From Micromussa lordhowensis (taxonomy: Eukaryota; Cnidaria; Anthozoa; Scleractinia; Lobophylliidae): a stretch of DNA of 64,000 nt. Below are positions 44,678 to 56,241 of the stretch, piece by piece. Each line of letters starts with the position of its first letter. Position 1 is the stretch's first letter. The stretch spans positions 1,075,001 through 1,139,000 of the forward strand of contig OZ026601.1 of the NCBI GenBank assembly GCA_964020085.1, written 5' to 3'. The notes under the pieces were generated by a model. The model was not told the DNA's origin, made no database searches, and was given only the letters and a program-made list of their open reading frames with translations. A program made the position numbers and the translations under genes.

Positions 44678-47600
44678 ATGCGCGTAGCCATAACAACCGA
44701 TCAGAATGGAAACATTTCCGATTTCGTGTTGAGCGCTTGCTGTAGCACAGTGGAAAACATGGATACTTCGTGGTTATCAAACACTTCAAGTGGAGTTTTT
44801 AACTACTTATACAAACACATTACAGGTGAAGATGACAGTGCAAGACCGCCCAGCTCTCTAGATGTGCTTTCTAAAGCCAATGTGTGGATTACAGACCTTC
44901 CCACTAACAACTATGAGCCGCTGGAGGCTTCGCATGGGGCGCGGAGACAGGCCAAAAAGGTGGGCGTTTCCTTTTTTTTTTTTGCCTCCTTCTGCGAAAG
45001 GAAATATTCTTTATTGTCGAGAATCTCGATGTTCCCCTGCGAAATTAGAAACAATAATTTTTCGACCTGTTTGAGTTTTGTCTCCAGTTTTCCTCTTCTT
45101 CTTTTTTTCGTTTATCTTAGTTTTCAACTTATTCAACTTACAGAATTGACTGATGAACAGCACATGTTCTCAACTAATAGAATGCAACGAGTAAATCGTC
45201 CTCCTCTTGTTCTTGTACGTAATTTTCTTGCACAAAAGAATCAGTTTTTAATCGTCTGAAAAGGAAATGTAAGGCGCGCGCAAGCGCTTCTCAGTTATGA
45301 CGTTAAATGTGTATTCCTTTTGACGGGTGTCAGTAAACGCGGATTCGGGGTCGTGGTCTCTCTTTTAATATTTTTTCTTTTTATTTTAATTTTCTTTTTT
45401 ATATTTTCTTTTCTTTCATTTTTTTTCAACCCAATTTCCGATTTCATTAATTCTAACATCACTTTCATTAACGTTTTTTAAGCCAAACACGCCTACAGAA
45501 ATAGGTCGTTCTTTTTTATTTATTTATTTATTTATTTATTTGTAATGGTAATAGGACTGAGTGGAGGCCAAATACTGACAAAGGAGGCGTAAATTGTTTA
45601 ATGTCGCTTTGAAATTGAGATTGGTTGATTTAAACTACAACTTTAAATGTGATTGGCTTATTGAACTGTCCGATAACAAATTGTCCAATAACAAACTGTC
45701 CGATAACAAACTGTCCGATAATAACTTGGGAAGTGAATTAGGGGAAAAAAGGGGATTTTTAAACCAATCACAATCGAGGAAATTGTAATTCTTATGCTTT
45801 ATTTATTTCTTTATTTATTATTGTCTTATTTTTGCTCCAAAAGCTGTTGATATATTTGTATTAAAGCTCAATAAACTCAAACTAGTTCTGTTTTTTTTTT
45901 TTTTTGCTAGGGTAAGCGAGAACGAGAGCTGGAAGAGAAGATTGTTGAGCTCAAAGAGCAGTGTGATGGTATGATCTTTTCTTTTTTTAAATTTAAACAC
46001 TTAAATTTACAAAAGTTAGAGAGGAAGCCATATCAGCCTCAGCTGGTTTTCATGCGGGTCCTCTATACTGATCGAATTGGAATTTTTGAAAATGTGGGTT
46101 TTTGTGGAGGGAGGAAACCAGAGAACCCGGAGAAAAACCCTTGGACCAACCAGGAGGCGAGCGCTCTCACCATCCAATGCATCATCCCTGCTCCCTTACT
46201 TCATCGCATTTCGCCAAACAGTCAGTTGCCATTATGTATACTTTAAGGGGGTCTTATACCAAAAAAAAGATGTTTTTAGCAAAAAACTCTGTGGAACAGT
46301 TTTGGCACCACGTTAAAAGACTTTGTACTCTGACTTCAAAAATGACTATTTTCAGGTCACATGCCTCAATAGTTAATGAATGACTAGCTCCTAAGTGTTA
46401 AAAATGGTGTTCATTACAAACACGATAACTTACTAATGGATGGTTCGAGAAGCATGCAATTCAGTTCATGCTGTCCACAAGCAGGTTGTCCAGGAGCCAA
46501 ACCTCAGAAAGCAGTGTTTCGAGGGATTTTATCTCGTACAATTTGGAAAAAGGTTTCTAATATTAACTAATATTAAATGTATTAACTGAATAACAGGGAT
46601 AGAATTTCATTAATTGCAAATTTTGGAGGTTTGCCTCCTAGATAACTGTGTTCTTTACCAATGTTGAAAATCTGACAACATTCGGTTAACCCTTAACAGC
46701 CTAACTGGACACTAAAAAATGCCGTTTTTTGCCGTAAAATCCGATTTTTTGCTGCCATAACGCTAAATGGACCTCACATTTACTGAAAAAGCGATTTTCT
46801 ACTAAAAAGGAAGTTTTCTTTGAAGATGAGGCACATAAATGTACAATATTTTAATTGGGCGCATGCGCATAAGCCAAAATTTGGACTTTTTTTTTTTTTT
46901 TGCTGGCCCTTTCCGATTTGTTCCTCTTGCCCTTCTCCTTTCCTTTCTCTTTGCCCTTTTATTCTCGTTATCTTCTACTACTCATATCCTTTCTGTCGCC
47001 CGTAAAAAGTTGGGTATTTATAATGGGTAAACCTTGGAAATGGGTTCTTGATCCATTGTAGGTATAATGGACCTTTTTGTCACCATTTTTGCCCCAAAAA
47101 CTCATCACGTTTTCTTCCAATTGCTCCGTCGGAAAGCGGTCGATATCCAAAACGGACAGTTGTGCGGATACACCTATCCTAGCTCTATAATCTGCTTATC
47201 AAGAATATCTGGTGGCGTTAAATTGATGACGTCACAAGTGGTACAAAGAGCATGACCAATTATAGACGCATATATGCGTGGTTAGGACGTTAAGGGTTAA
47301 AACCCTGTAAAGATATCGTGCGTGAAATATTGGTGATCGGTCTATTTGGTCATTTTGAGAAATAGTATGGCTTTAAAGTTTGTCTTCGGTCTCTGAGAAC
47401 CCAAATTGGCCCTGTGAACGGGAAGGGGGGTTAAAGGAAAGGGGAAGGGGGTATGTCGAAAGGGTTTACATGAATGTTTCATTGAATACGCGAATACACA
47501 CCAGTCATAGAAATGTTAAACAAGTATAAGGAGCGTACAAGATGGCACAGGAAGCAAAGTTCGGGACCATGATGCAAAATTCTCATGAGTACACATCTCT

Positions 47601-50600
47601 AAAGCTTTTCTGTAAAGTATCATTAAAATGTACTAGATTGAATACATTTTGTGAGTACTTTTAGACTGTAAATAATGGTTGCTATGGGTGCTGCTATGTT
47701 GAAATATAGCTGTCAGTGTGCGAATTTCTTAATTTAAACATACATCAAGGAGTAATTACAGCAAAATCGTTTCAACATACGATTAACAATTGGTCAGGGA
47801 TGGTGAATCTTCATGTTTCGAAAAAATGTTTTTTTTGGGGAAATATCCAAATATCAGAGTATAAGACCACCTTAAGCCTAACTCGTTCTTAATAAATTAT
47901 AGGTGCTAGTCTTTATATTTCTGCCATTCAGTACCCCTCTGGTAATTTTTCATTTGTACTGTCTTCATCTCCACGCAGCTAAGAGCCAAGAAATTGCTTG
48001 CCTTGAAGAGAAAGTATCGCAGTTGCGAGAAGATGAACAGAAAAGAGAGAGAGATTTCGCAAATAAAATGCAAGAGAAAGAGCAAGAGATAAAGAATGCA
48101 AAGAAGGAGATTGTGGCGACCAAAAGAAACTTTCTCGAAAAGGAATTAAAAATAGAAGAACTTGGCAAGGAGCTTAACTCGATGAAAAGTAAGCTGTATA
48201 TCTGATCAGTGGTTTCAGTTATGATATAAGACAATGTTTTCTCGCTATGAACGTAAACCAATCCACCCCCACCCCCTTCGGTGCCCGACCTCACTCTGTC
48301 CTCTTGGAAACGCCTGCAACTGACTAACTTACGTACTCCCTGGAAGTGTGCATGTTGCATTCTTTTAATTTATATTTGTTTGCAGATAAATTTGCGGAAT
48401 GTCGCAAACCAGACGAATCCCTTCGCAGTCAAGTTTCGGAACTAAAGACGATTTTGGCGAGAAGGGAAGAAATAAACATGAAACAAAAACAGCTTTTCAG
48501 AATGTTTGTTGCTGATGCTCAGAAGAAACTGGACAAAGCTTCTGTATATAACAAAAACCTCTCTGAAGAGCTAAAGAACTGCAAAGGTAATTTTAGCATT
48601 TAGCAAACCACTTCCAAATCTTGGGCCGTGTTGTTCAAAGCCCGATTAAGCTAACCCAGGATTAGGAAGAATTTTCGGTGAGGTTTTCTCTATTGATCTT
48701 TTGTCCGTCAGTTTTGAGCTTGAATGATTTCAAACTGCACAAAGCCTAAGAAGTAAAAAAACATTTTTATACAAGAAAAATTAATTCTTCGGTTAACTTT
48801 TATTAATCGCGGGTTAACGTTAATCGGCTTTTGAACAACCCAGCCTGAGTATCAAGGCAAAGCGAGTTACCAAATTCTGAGAATTTTAAAAAGGTACTTC
48901 GTGCGATAACACTTTATTTATTTGTTTATTTTTTATTGCTTTTGTAGCAGAGAATTCCGAACTTGTAGCGAAAAACAGCTCGCTTCAAAACCGGGAGAAA
49001 GACTTGAAGCAAAACCTGATTAAAAGCAATAAGAAAAACCAACAACAACTTGTCTACATCACTGAGTTGGAAGCAACCCTGGTGGATACTGACAGAATAT
49101 TAAAGGAATTATCAGAAGACATCCTGAAAAAGGAACAGGAGTTTAAATCTTGTAAAGGTAGGCAGCCGACATTGACAAATGTTTTGCGGCATGAAACTCA
49201 GAATTGGACCATATAATTTCATTTGCTAATGTATGTCGACATGCGACATGAGGGTCGGAACACTGTTTATCGTGTGAAGTGCTGCTTTTTTGTCAGTCAA
49301 ATATTTCTGTAAACGTAGGTTTTTTTCCGGGGGGACTCCCATACGAAAAACACGGAGGTGCCCATCGAAACTTTTGAAAAGAACCCCTAAGAGGTACCAA
49401 GATCCTGTTTTGTGGGCGTGACTTGATATTTTTTCACCCCTAAGAGGTACCAATTCTACTGAAGAGAGCACATTATCTCCTGTCACCTTTTTATTCGCTC
49501 AATGCCGCAAAAGCTTCCGTTGTAGACCTTTCGAGGCTGAACACCCCAAGTGGTAACAAAACAGATTTTTAAACCCCTAAGAGCAACCTCGTTCCCAGGG
49601 CTTTTCCCAATGTCATAAATGGAAAAGTCCTGGGAACGACGTTGCCCTAAGAGGTACGACGAGCACCCCTGTCACTTTGATATGGGAGCCCCCCCCCCCC
49701 CCCCAGGAATGTTTTACGTTGAATGCGGTGTTGGCCAGATTAAGTTATTATCAGGAATACCTTATTTCATTGAGTGACTAACTGCAAGGAACCGCATACG
49801 AAGCTAGTAGACTTGAAACTGACTCAGCTTTACGCTAAATGACAAAGAAGGCCGTAAATTATCCCAAAGAAAGAAAGTCACATTGCATAACAGGGAAAAC
49901 ATATAAGGCCGATGTTTCATCCACCCAATGTTTGGATCACTTTAATTTCAGAACGTAAAATCAGCTTGGAAGTGACGAACGCCTCGCTGAAGCAGCAATT
50001 TGAAGAGCTACAGGAGAAGCTGGAAACCTTGACCAACGCACAAACAGAGGAGTTAGCGGAGATCAAGGAGGTGCTTGAGGAAAAATCTCAGCAAATTGCT
50101 AAATTGGAGAAGGAGGTCAAACAGAAAGAGGAGATAACTATGGGGAGCGAGAACTGTAAAGGTACGTTTTTGATAGTGCAAGAGTATGTAATTTTGTGAA
50201 TTCTCAGATATAAAACAAATGACCCTATTGCCAAAAGTATGAAACGACACGAAAGTTGTGTAGATTATAACCTACAGAATTATGAAAAATTAGAAAAAAG
50301 AACACTAAAGAGCAATGGTTTTGCGCTAAACTTTGCGGCTCGTGTGACCATTTCAGTGCGAAAGAAAGATTTCGTCGAGAGTAACTCCTTGAAAGATCAA
50401 TTGGAAGGACTACAAGAGAAGCTGGACGATACAGCCAACACTCCAAGAGCGGAGAGGGCAGCCATCGACAAGCTGCTTACTGCAGAAAAATCACAGCAAA
50501 TTGTTGAACAGACATGCCAGCTTAGTGCCAGGAATGTTGAGTTGGAGACGGAAATAAAAGAGAAAGAGATTATAACTAGAGCACTTGAGAACAGTAAAGG

Positions 50601-53600
50601 TAAGATTTTCTTCTGAGAATTCAAAATTTCGACCTCTTGATCGCAAAGAAAAGGCAATATAATTGTAACCGCAATAATTGCAATAAGATGTTTCAAAGAC
50701 ACAGCAACCAAATTATAATTCATAGGATTGTTCGCAGGTATTGTTTCATATTTGACAGAATTGTGTGTGTTTTGGTGACTTTTTACCAATGAGGACACTT
50801 TGTGATGCTTATCATAAGGAATTTGAATCTCGTTAGCGGTCAATCCTGGACATATCTGGAGAAAAGGCAATCCAGTTTTGGTTATTGAACTTATAATTGG
50901 CTCTTGTTAAAATATTTCAGAGCAAGAGAAAAACCTGCTTAAGATCACTGATGACTCCTCACTGAAAGGTCAACTTCAAGAATTTCAAGAGAGTCCAGAC
51001 GATACAGCCAACGTCTATCTGCAGAAAACAGGGGGGGTTGCTCTAGAGCAGGAAAACATATGTCAGCAGATAGTTGAGTTGCAAGACCAAATGAGCTTCA
51101 GTAATGCTGCGTTGCAGAACGTGGACGCTGAAGAAAAGAAAATGGAGGCACCTCTGGAGAATTGTAAAGGTATAGATTACGTTCAATATAGCATAGCATT
51201 GTTACAATAATATATTGTTACAATATGCTAAATTTCGTGGTAGGTAATGTAAATTGATGAATTTACCACCATCTAACTTGTTGATCGACAGAGGAAAAAG
51301 AGAAACTTGAACAAGCATGCAGTTCCTTGAATAAGACAACACGTTTAGAGACTGCAGATGTTTCAGACGTCATGACAATGTTTAACGGTAAGAGCAATAT
51401 ATTAAGTGTTATTCAAACAGGTCCGTCCACGCGTATCCCGGTATTTTTGAATCCGCAACTTTTTCCTTCCGGATTCAAAAATTTCCCCGTTCGTAGCGTA
51501 TTCAAATCGAATTCGCCAGTCTACACGCATCTAGAGAAACTAGGCCTACGCGTTGTGCCGCCATATTGGTTTATTGGTTTATTGTTTTGTAAGAGACTGG
51601 ACACGATTTTGCCACGTCATCGGATTCGAAAGTATCCGGACGTTATCAGATTCGTTTCCAATTTATGTTTTTTTTTTTCCGCTCTGGAGAGCGGATTCAA
51701 AAACATCCAGGTTCGCTGCCGAATTCGCCGGATGCGTGTGGACGGAAGCCGTATTCGGAAAGAAAAAGTATCTGATTCAAAATTATCCGGATACGTGTAG
51801 ACGGGTCGTTAATGACATGAACGCGTCTTCTCTCGGTACACGTGACAAAAATGACAACCCAGAAGTGGAAAATATCTGCCTCCTGCTGTCTTTGATTGGA
51901 GGAGAAGCTTGGAAAACCAACAAAGGGATACATGTGCAGTTGTTCTTTGCATTGTGAAAAAGCGACTTTGTTCTATACAGTGTGTTCTTGTAGAGAACCT
52001 TCCAAAGTCTGATTCTTGACTTTTCTGTTTCTTAGCTGATGATTACTTTGAAGCAAAGTGGTCTCCATTCGACCACTTCTCGGCAAACAAGGAAGTTGGG
52101 GAAAAGTCTGATGGCCTGGGAAACGTATTCGACGAGAATAAAGGTGTGAATGACTGTACTACTATTTTTTTCTAGTGTGAACGCGATGCAACAGATGAGA
52201 GTGCGTTTCCTCAGTCCCTGTATCATGACATTGTTTGGTTTTTCTTGCTTGAAGAACCCACCAGCTTTTACCAGCCCTCTAATATTGAAATACGTTTTGG
52301 TTTTTTAGGCGGTGGTTATTCGAAAAACCAGGCACCACTGCTTATCACTGCGACTAACGACGCTGAATTTCATGCTGAGCAATACATTGCAGTCCCAAGA
52401 GAAAAGGCTGATACTAAGAAACTGAAAACTAGTGGATTATCTGCAAAGTCAGTCAACCCGTTCTCTAAAGCTGCTCTGAGAGGTATGGATATAGTGAAAT
52501 AACGTACTGGTAAACTTTGCGCCAGGGCAGTGTTTCATAAAAGAGGCGTAGCTATCCAGTAGAACTACAAAGCCGACACTTATCATGCTTCCAGATTTTG
52601 ATGGCAGTTTGACAACGCCCCTATCAGCTCAGTCATTTGTCTGTTGAAGCAAAATCACCGTTAGGCGAGACTCCACTATACAGCTGTATTTTCGTATTTT
52701 TTTTTTGTCTTTTTTAGGCAAAGGTAAGCGCAAGCCGTTCGTGTCTACGACCAACGTTGCTACAGCGCAAGTCGTGCATGGCCTTCCCGTTCTGAGAAAA
52801 AGACATGAAACTGACAAAGCTGAAGGATTCAGCAGCATTGGCATAACAGTTAACCCATTTTCTATGTCTGCTAGAGGTAAGTGTAGAGAAACATCGTGTA
52901 GTTAAATCATGGCTTTAAACAGGTGCTCAGGTATGCATTGAAGGTAGATCTGGAGTTCAGCCTCTGTACCACATAACTTTTTACAGTAACCTAACCTCGA
53001 GTAGACGAGTTACAGTAAGACTAGAGAGTCTGATTTTTGTGTGTTTAGACGGAAGTGTCCCGTTCCAGCCTCGTCCATCACCGTTATGTCCTGTGACACA
53101 CCCAACAGTCGCACAAGTGGCTCAAACTAAGAAAGATGACGACTGGCTGCCTCGGACCAAAGCCAAAGATAACCTCGCCTTTGAAGTCGGTATGTTAGCG
53201 TTAATCTACATGTTCAAACAAGAAAATGCCGTAGTTTTAATTGTATCACGTAAATAAAATAGTTCTATCTGCAAATTTCTCTACTCTGGTTCTTCGTCCT
53301 TTATTTTCATGAAAGCAAGGCAGTTCAATTATGTCTTCCAAACCCCAAAAATGATCTCGCGCGTTTCGCACTGCCGGCGACTTGTCGAGTGCCACACGCG
53401 CGTGGAGTGTCTACGAGGAAGTACGCGTTAGTCTAGAATCACATCCAAGTGTCGTTTTGGAAAGGGTGTAGGTAAAACGCGGAACCCACCCGGAACCCGC
53501 CGGAACCTCCCGGAACCTGCCGGAACCACCCGGAACCCACCCGGAACCACCCGGAACCTGCCGGAACCACCCGGAACCCACCCGGAACCCACCCGGAACC

Positions 53601-54488
53601 ACCCGGAACCTAAACCGAAAACCGAAATAATAAAAATCAAATAAAAGTAAAAAAGAAACAAACTCAAAATAATAAAAATCAAATAGAAATAAAGTAGTTT
53701 TCGCCTAAAAAAGGCGAGAACAGGACGGCATGTGACTAATGGAGTAACGAATCCTTTCCTGGCCAGAACAATATTCAGAAAAGAGGATGTAAGCGCAGGT
53801 TCATTAACGTTCGTGGAGGCGTAGCAAAATTCATTTAAAAACAACCAAAACTAAACAACGGTCACTCATGAAACGCCTTTTTTTCCAAGTGAGCACATAT
53901 GGCTTCACTTTTATGTCACAAACAAACACTGCAGTTTAGTGCTTGCTGTGGGTGGGTAGATCTTACAATGTATGTATCGCTGTGGTGGCGGGTTGTACAA
54001 TGTCACATCAAATGGCTCGAGCTTAAAATTATTTTAAAAAAAACAGAAATTTTGTATTAATATTGATTGACTGATTTATTTGTTTAACACATACAACTAA
54101 CGGATAATTAAAGGCTGACAGATTGAACCTCATTTACCAAACTAAGTTTACTTTCTTGATTACCATCAGTTTACGTTGTCAACAATTATAACCCAACAAA
54201 TGTAATTTACAAACGTCATTCATGCTGACGGATGGGACGACCAACCCAACCTCAACTGCTCGGAGTAAAGAATGCCTAAAACGCAACAAAATATCCTTCA
54301 CAACAAAGTGACAGGTGTAGCAAATACCTCTAAGCCAACGCTAGATACTTAGTTAAGTACTAAATAATTGGAAAAAAAGCACAACGATCTCCTTACATTG
54401 AAGTAAGACAAAACAAAAATGTTTGTACTTTGACCCCTGGCATGGCAAACACTCCGTTAGTCACGTGCCGTGCTGTTCTTTTTTAAAC

Positions 54489-54526
<38 letters not shown>

Positions 54527-55017
54527 GTTAAAATTATTATTATCATCTCTATCATTTATAATTATAATAATAACAATAATAATAATATTAATAATAATTT
54601 TTATTTTGTTTCTTCATTACTTTGATTTCGTTTTTTTTGTTTTTCCTTTTTTTCGTTTTTTTTTGTATTCTGTCAAAGTTCCGGGGGCTTCCGGGTGGTT
54701 CCGGCAGGTTCCGGTTAGGTTCCGGGTGGTTCCGGTTAGGTTCCGGTTAGGTTCCGGGTGGTTCCGGCAGGTTCCGGTTAGGTCCCGGGTGGGTTCCGGC
54801 AGGTTCCGGCAGGTTCCGGCAGGTTCCGGGAGGTTCCGGCGGGTTCCGGGTGGGTTCCGCGTTTTACCTACACCCTTTTGGAAATGTTGTTGTACCACAG
54901 AATAATTGTTCCTTACACTTCCGTACTGAGCGCCCTAAATGTTTCCCGTTCTGGTATTTTTTTGCAGAAGAGCAAGGATTCTTGAGCAGAACATTCGGTA
55001 AATGGTTTGGATTCTAG
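44678..55017 (+). CDS. Unrecognised coiled-coil protein with repeated exon modules and NPF motifs
   Basis: Exons: 44678-44959, 45911-45968, 47979-48188, 48386-48586, 48948-49157, 49952-50161, 50357-50599, 50921-51169, 51292-51387, 52036-52143, 52309-52482, 52718-52876, 53049-53189 and 54968-55017. Total 796 residues. Residues 1-94 form a globular-looking N-terminus. Residues 95-555 are heptad-rich Glu/Lys/Leu coiled coil. From 587 on the protein is Pro/Ser/Asn-rich with NPF at 672 and 726, and it ends RTFGKWFGF. Every intron from exon 2 onward is phase 1. Exons 3, 5 and 6 are each exactly 210 nt, and exons 4-8 end in NCK, SCK or NSK. This points to exon duplication. NPF is a ligand of EH domains in endocytic proteins, so a trafficking scaffold is one possible role; this is inference. 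I cannot name a family. The start ATG is the first in the exon, but alternative 5' exons are possible. Confidence 0.82.
45508..45542. repeat. (TTTA)n microsatellite
   Basis: A run of TTTA/ATTT units inside intron 1 of the coiled-coil gene. Confidence 0.9.
45664..45726. repeat. 16-base tandem repeat, four copies
   Basis: The unit AACTGTCCGATAACAA is repeated about four times with one or two substitutions per copy, inside intron 1 of the coiled-coil gene. Confidence 0.85.
46021..46215 (+). repeat. Interspersed repeat copy (family shared with 28335-28565)
   Basis: Contains AGCTGGTTTTCATGCGGGTC, TACTGATCGAAT, TTTGTGGAGGGAGGAAACC and GAGAAAAACCCTTGGACC in the same order as the reverse complement of 28335-28565. 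It lies just downstream of exon 2 of the coiled-coil gene and reads through as open frames that are not genes. Confidence 0.65.
49333..49712. mobile_element. MITE-like element with CCCCTAAGAGGTACC repeats
   Basis: The left end CCGGGGGGACTCCCATACG is mirrored by CATATGGGAGCCCCCC at the right, where the run is of about 17 Cs. The interior repeats CCCCTAAGAGGTACCA at several points. It lies in intron 5 of the coiled-coil gene. A smaller palindrome (49584-49644) is inserted inside it. Confidence 0.7.
49584..49644. mobile_element. 61-base palindrome inserted in another element, 9-base target duplication
   Basis: CAACCTCGTTCCCAGGGCTT opens the insert and AAGTCCTGGGAACGACGTTG closes it. The two arms match at about 22 of 24 positions around a 12-base loop. 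CCCTAAGAG flanks it perfectly on both sides (49575-49583 and 49645-49653). Removing the insert and one flank restores the host element's CCCCTAAGAGGTAC phrase. A 9-base duplication is typical of MULE-type transposition. Confidence 0.85.
51421..51807. mobile_element. MITE-like element, GTCCGTCCACGCGTATCC terminus
   Basis: The left end GTCCGTCCACGCGTATCCCGG is mirrored by CCGGATACGTGTAGACGG at the right. The interior alternates GGATTCAAAAA, TCCGGA and GAATTCG words. It begins about 34 bases after the end of exon 9 of the coiled-coil gene. The 157-residue and 134-residue frames across it are by-products of its composition. Confidence 0.7.
53461..54878. mobile_element. Foldback element with minisatellite arms in intron 13
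   Basis: The left arm begins AAAGGGTGTAGGTAAAACGC and continues into an array of CCGGAACC(C/T)-type units (53482-53611). The right arm (54684-54878) is the reverse complement: GGTTCCGG units followed by GCGTTTTACCTACACCCTTT. About 70 outer bases match base for base. The 1.1 kb between the arms contains AT-rich sequence and a (TTA)n run at 54489-54527. Long inverted arms made of short tandem repeats define foldback transposons. Open frames across the arms are not genes. Confidence 0.8.
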
Positions 55018-55698
55018 TAAGTAGTGTTCATTTTGTATTTTCCTGATACATCCAATTCACTCTCAATCAAATAAATAGCTCGCGCGCAAGAGGCTCTCAT
55101 GCGCGGCGAGGCCACGAGAGACAGTCTCTTCGTTTCTCTACACATATATTCATCATCTTACGCTTTTACATTTTAGCTTTTACAGGCTTTAGTTTGGAAG
55201 CTGACATCGCACTTTTTTTATTAAAATATTTTAACCAGAGAATGCTTACACTCAAGATATTTTATTGTACTTACTTCATGTTTTGCCGAGGTAGTTTTGC
55301 ACAGCTTCTATAGACTTTCTGTTGTCAAGAGACTCATATTCATTTACTTTACTACCCCTTTCAGGTTTTGCTGCTCAAGGAAGCTACTTTCAAGTTCCAC
55401 AAATTATTTGAATTCAATATATCAATGAGATATACAGACGTCTAGTCATATTGTTGTAAAATTCATGTGTATGTAGAAAATACTATATCTGTATTGACAA
55501 CAAATTCCAGATAATTTGAAAAATCTTGTAACTATTTTCAAAGCATTCATTTTATCTACAAATTGATTGTAAATGTGTATCTTAAGAATTTTTCGTATTT
55601 GTTGCTGTTTGAAACAGCACTAAGTTGTATAATACAGATAAATTTTATGACTAAATGTCATATGTTGTACAAAGTGAAAACTCATGTAAAAAAGATGT

Positions 55699-55704
55699 AA
55701 TAAA
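55699..55704 (+). terminator. Candidate coiled-coil gene poly(A) signal
   Basis: AATAAA within GTAATAAATAAG, about 680 bases after the stop codon. Its cleavage site would fall close to that of the opposing HPRT transcript. Confidence 0.5.
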
Positions 55705-55753
55705 TAAGAAACACGACTTTCATGTTTCTTACAAGAAGCAAGGAAATGGAAGC

Positions 55754-55759
55754 TTTATT
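55754..55759 (-). terminator. Candidate HPRT poly(A) signal
   Basis: TTTATT on plus is AATAAA on minus, about 480 bases after the HPRT stop codon. It is the first canonical hexamer I found in a sensible place. Confidence 0.5.
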
Positions 55760-56241
55760 ATTGATTGATACTACAGAGCAACTGCACTCACGGGTTCTCA
55801 TAAGAATTGCTGGAGGGAGTGGAGAGAGAGTAGGCTTGTGGTGCAACTGGCCTGCAAACCCTGTAAGGCCTATATTTAGACCAAACAGAGAAACTCCATA
55901 ACCAACTCAATTATTTCAAATTCATCTGTTTAATTACCAAATACTTTCTTATTTGTACATGAAGCAAAATACAGAAATTAAGCCAGTCTCCTAAGTAATA
56001 TCTAGATCTGCCCTGCACAAAACATTGTCAACACTGATACTCTCCCTACTCTTTTCATACATTTTCTATAATCTTGCTTTGGAGAATTTGGTGTTTGGTC
56101 ACAAAGGTGTATGTTATATTGATGTCAGAAGATATGCTGGTACACTGGTTAGAACCAGGAATGGAAAGGTCAGTTTAGTAGGAATTTCAGGTCAGATACT
56201 TAAGCGTCGACTGTCTGGATATCAGCTGCGTTTTTGTGTCA

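Larger units (their letters stand above)
55018..56241. other. Convergent 3' ends of the coiled-coil gene and HPRT
   Basis: No coding sequence. A plus-strand AATAAA at 55699-55704 could end the coiled-coil transcript. A minus-strand AATAAA (55754-55759 on plus coordinates) could end HPRT. Only about 50 bases separate the two signals. Confidence 0.6.

Noticed and set aside
51327..51957. 157- and 134-codon frames after exon 9 of the coiled-coil gene
   Set aside because: Both run through the palindromic element at 51421-51807. The real exon stops at a good donor at 51387.
53411..54905. Frames rich in GSGWFRQVPGG or RNLPEPAGTC repeats
   Set aside because: These are translations of the CCGGAACC minisatellite arms of a foldback element, open only because the unit has no stops.
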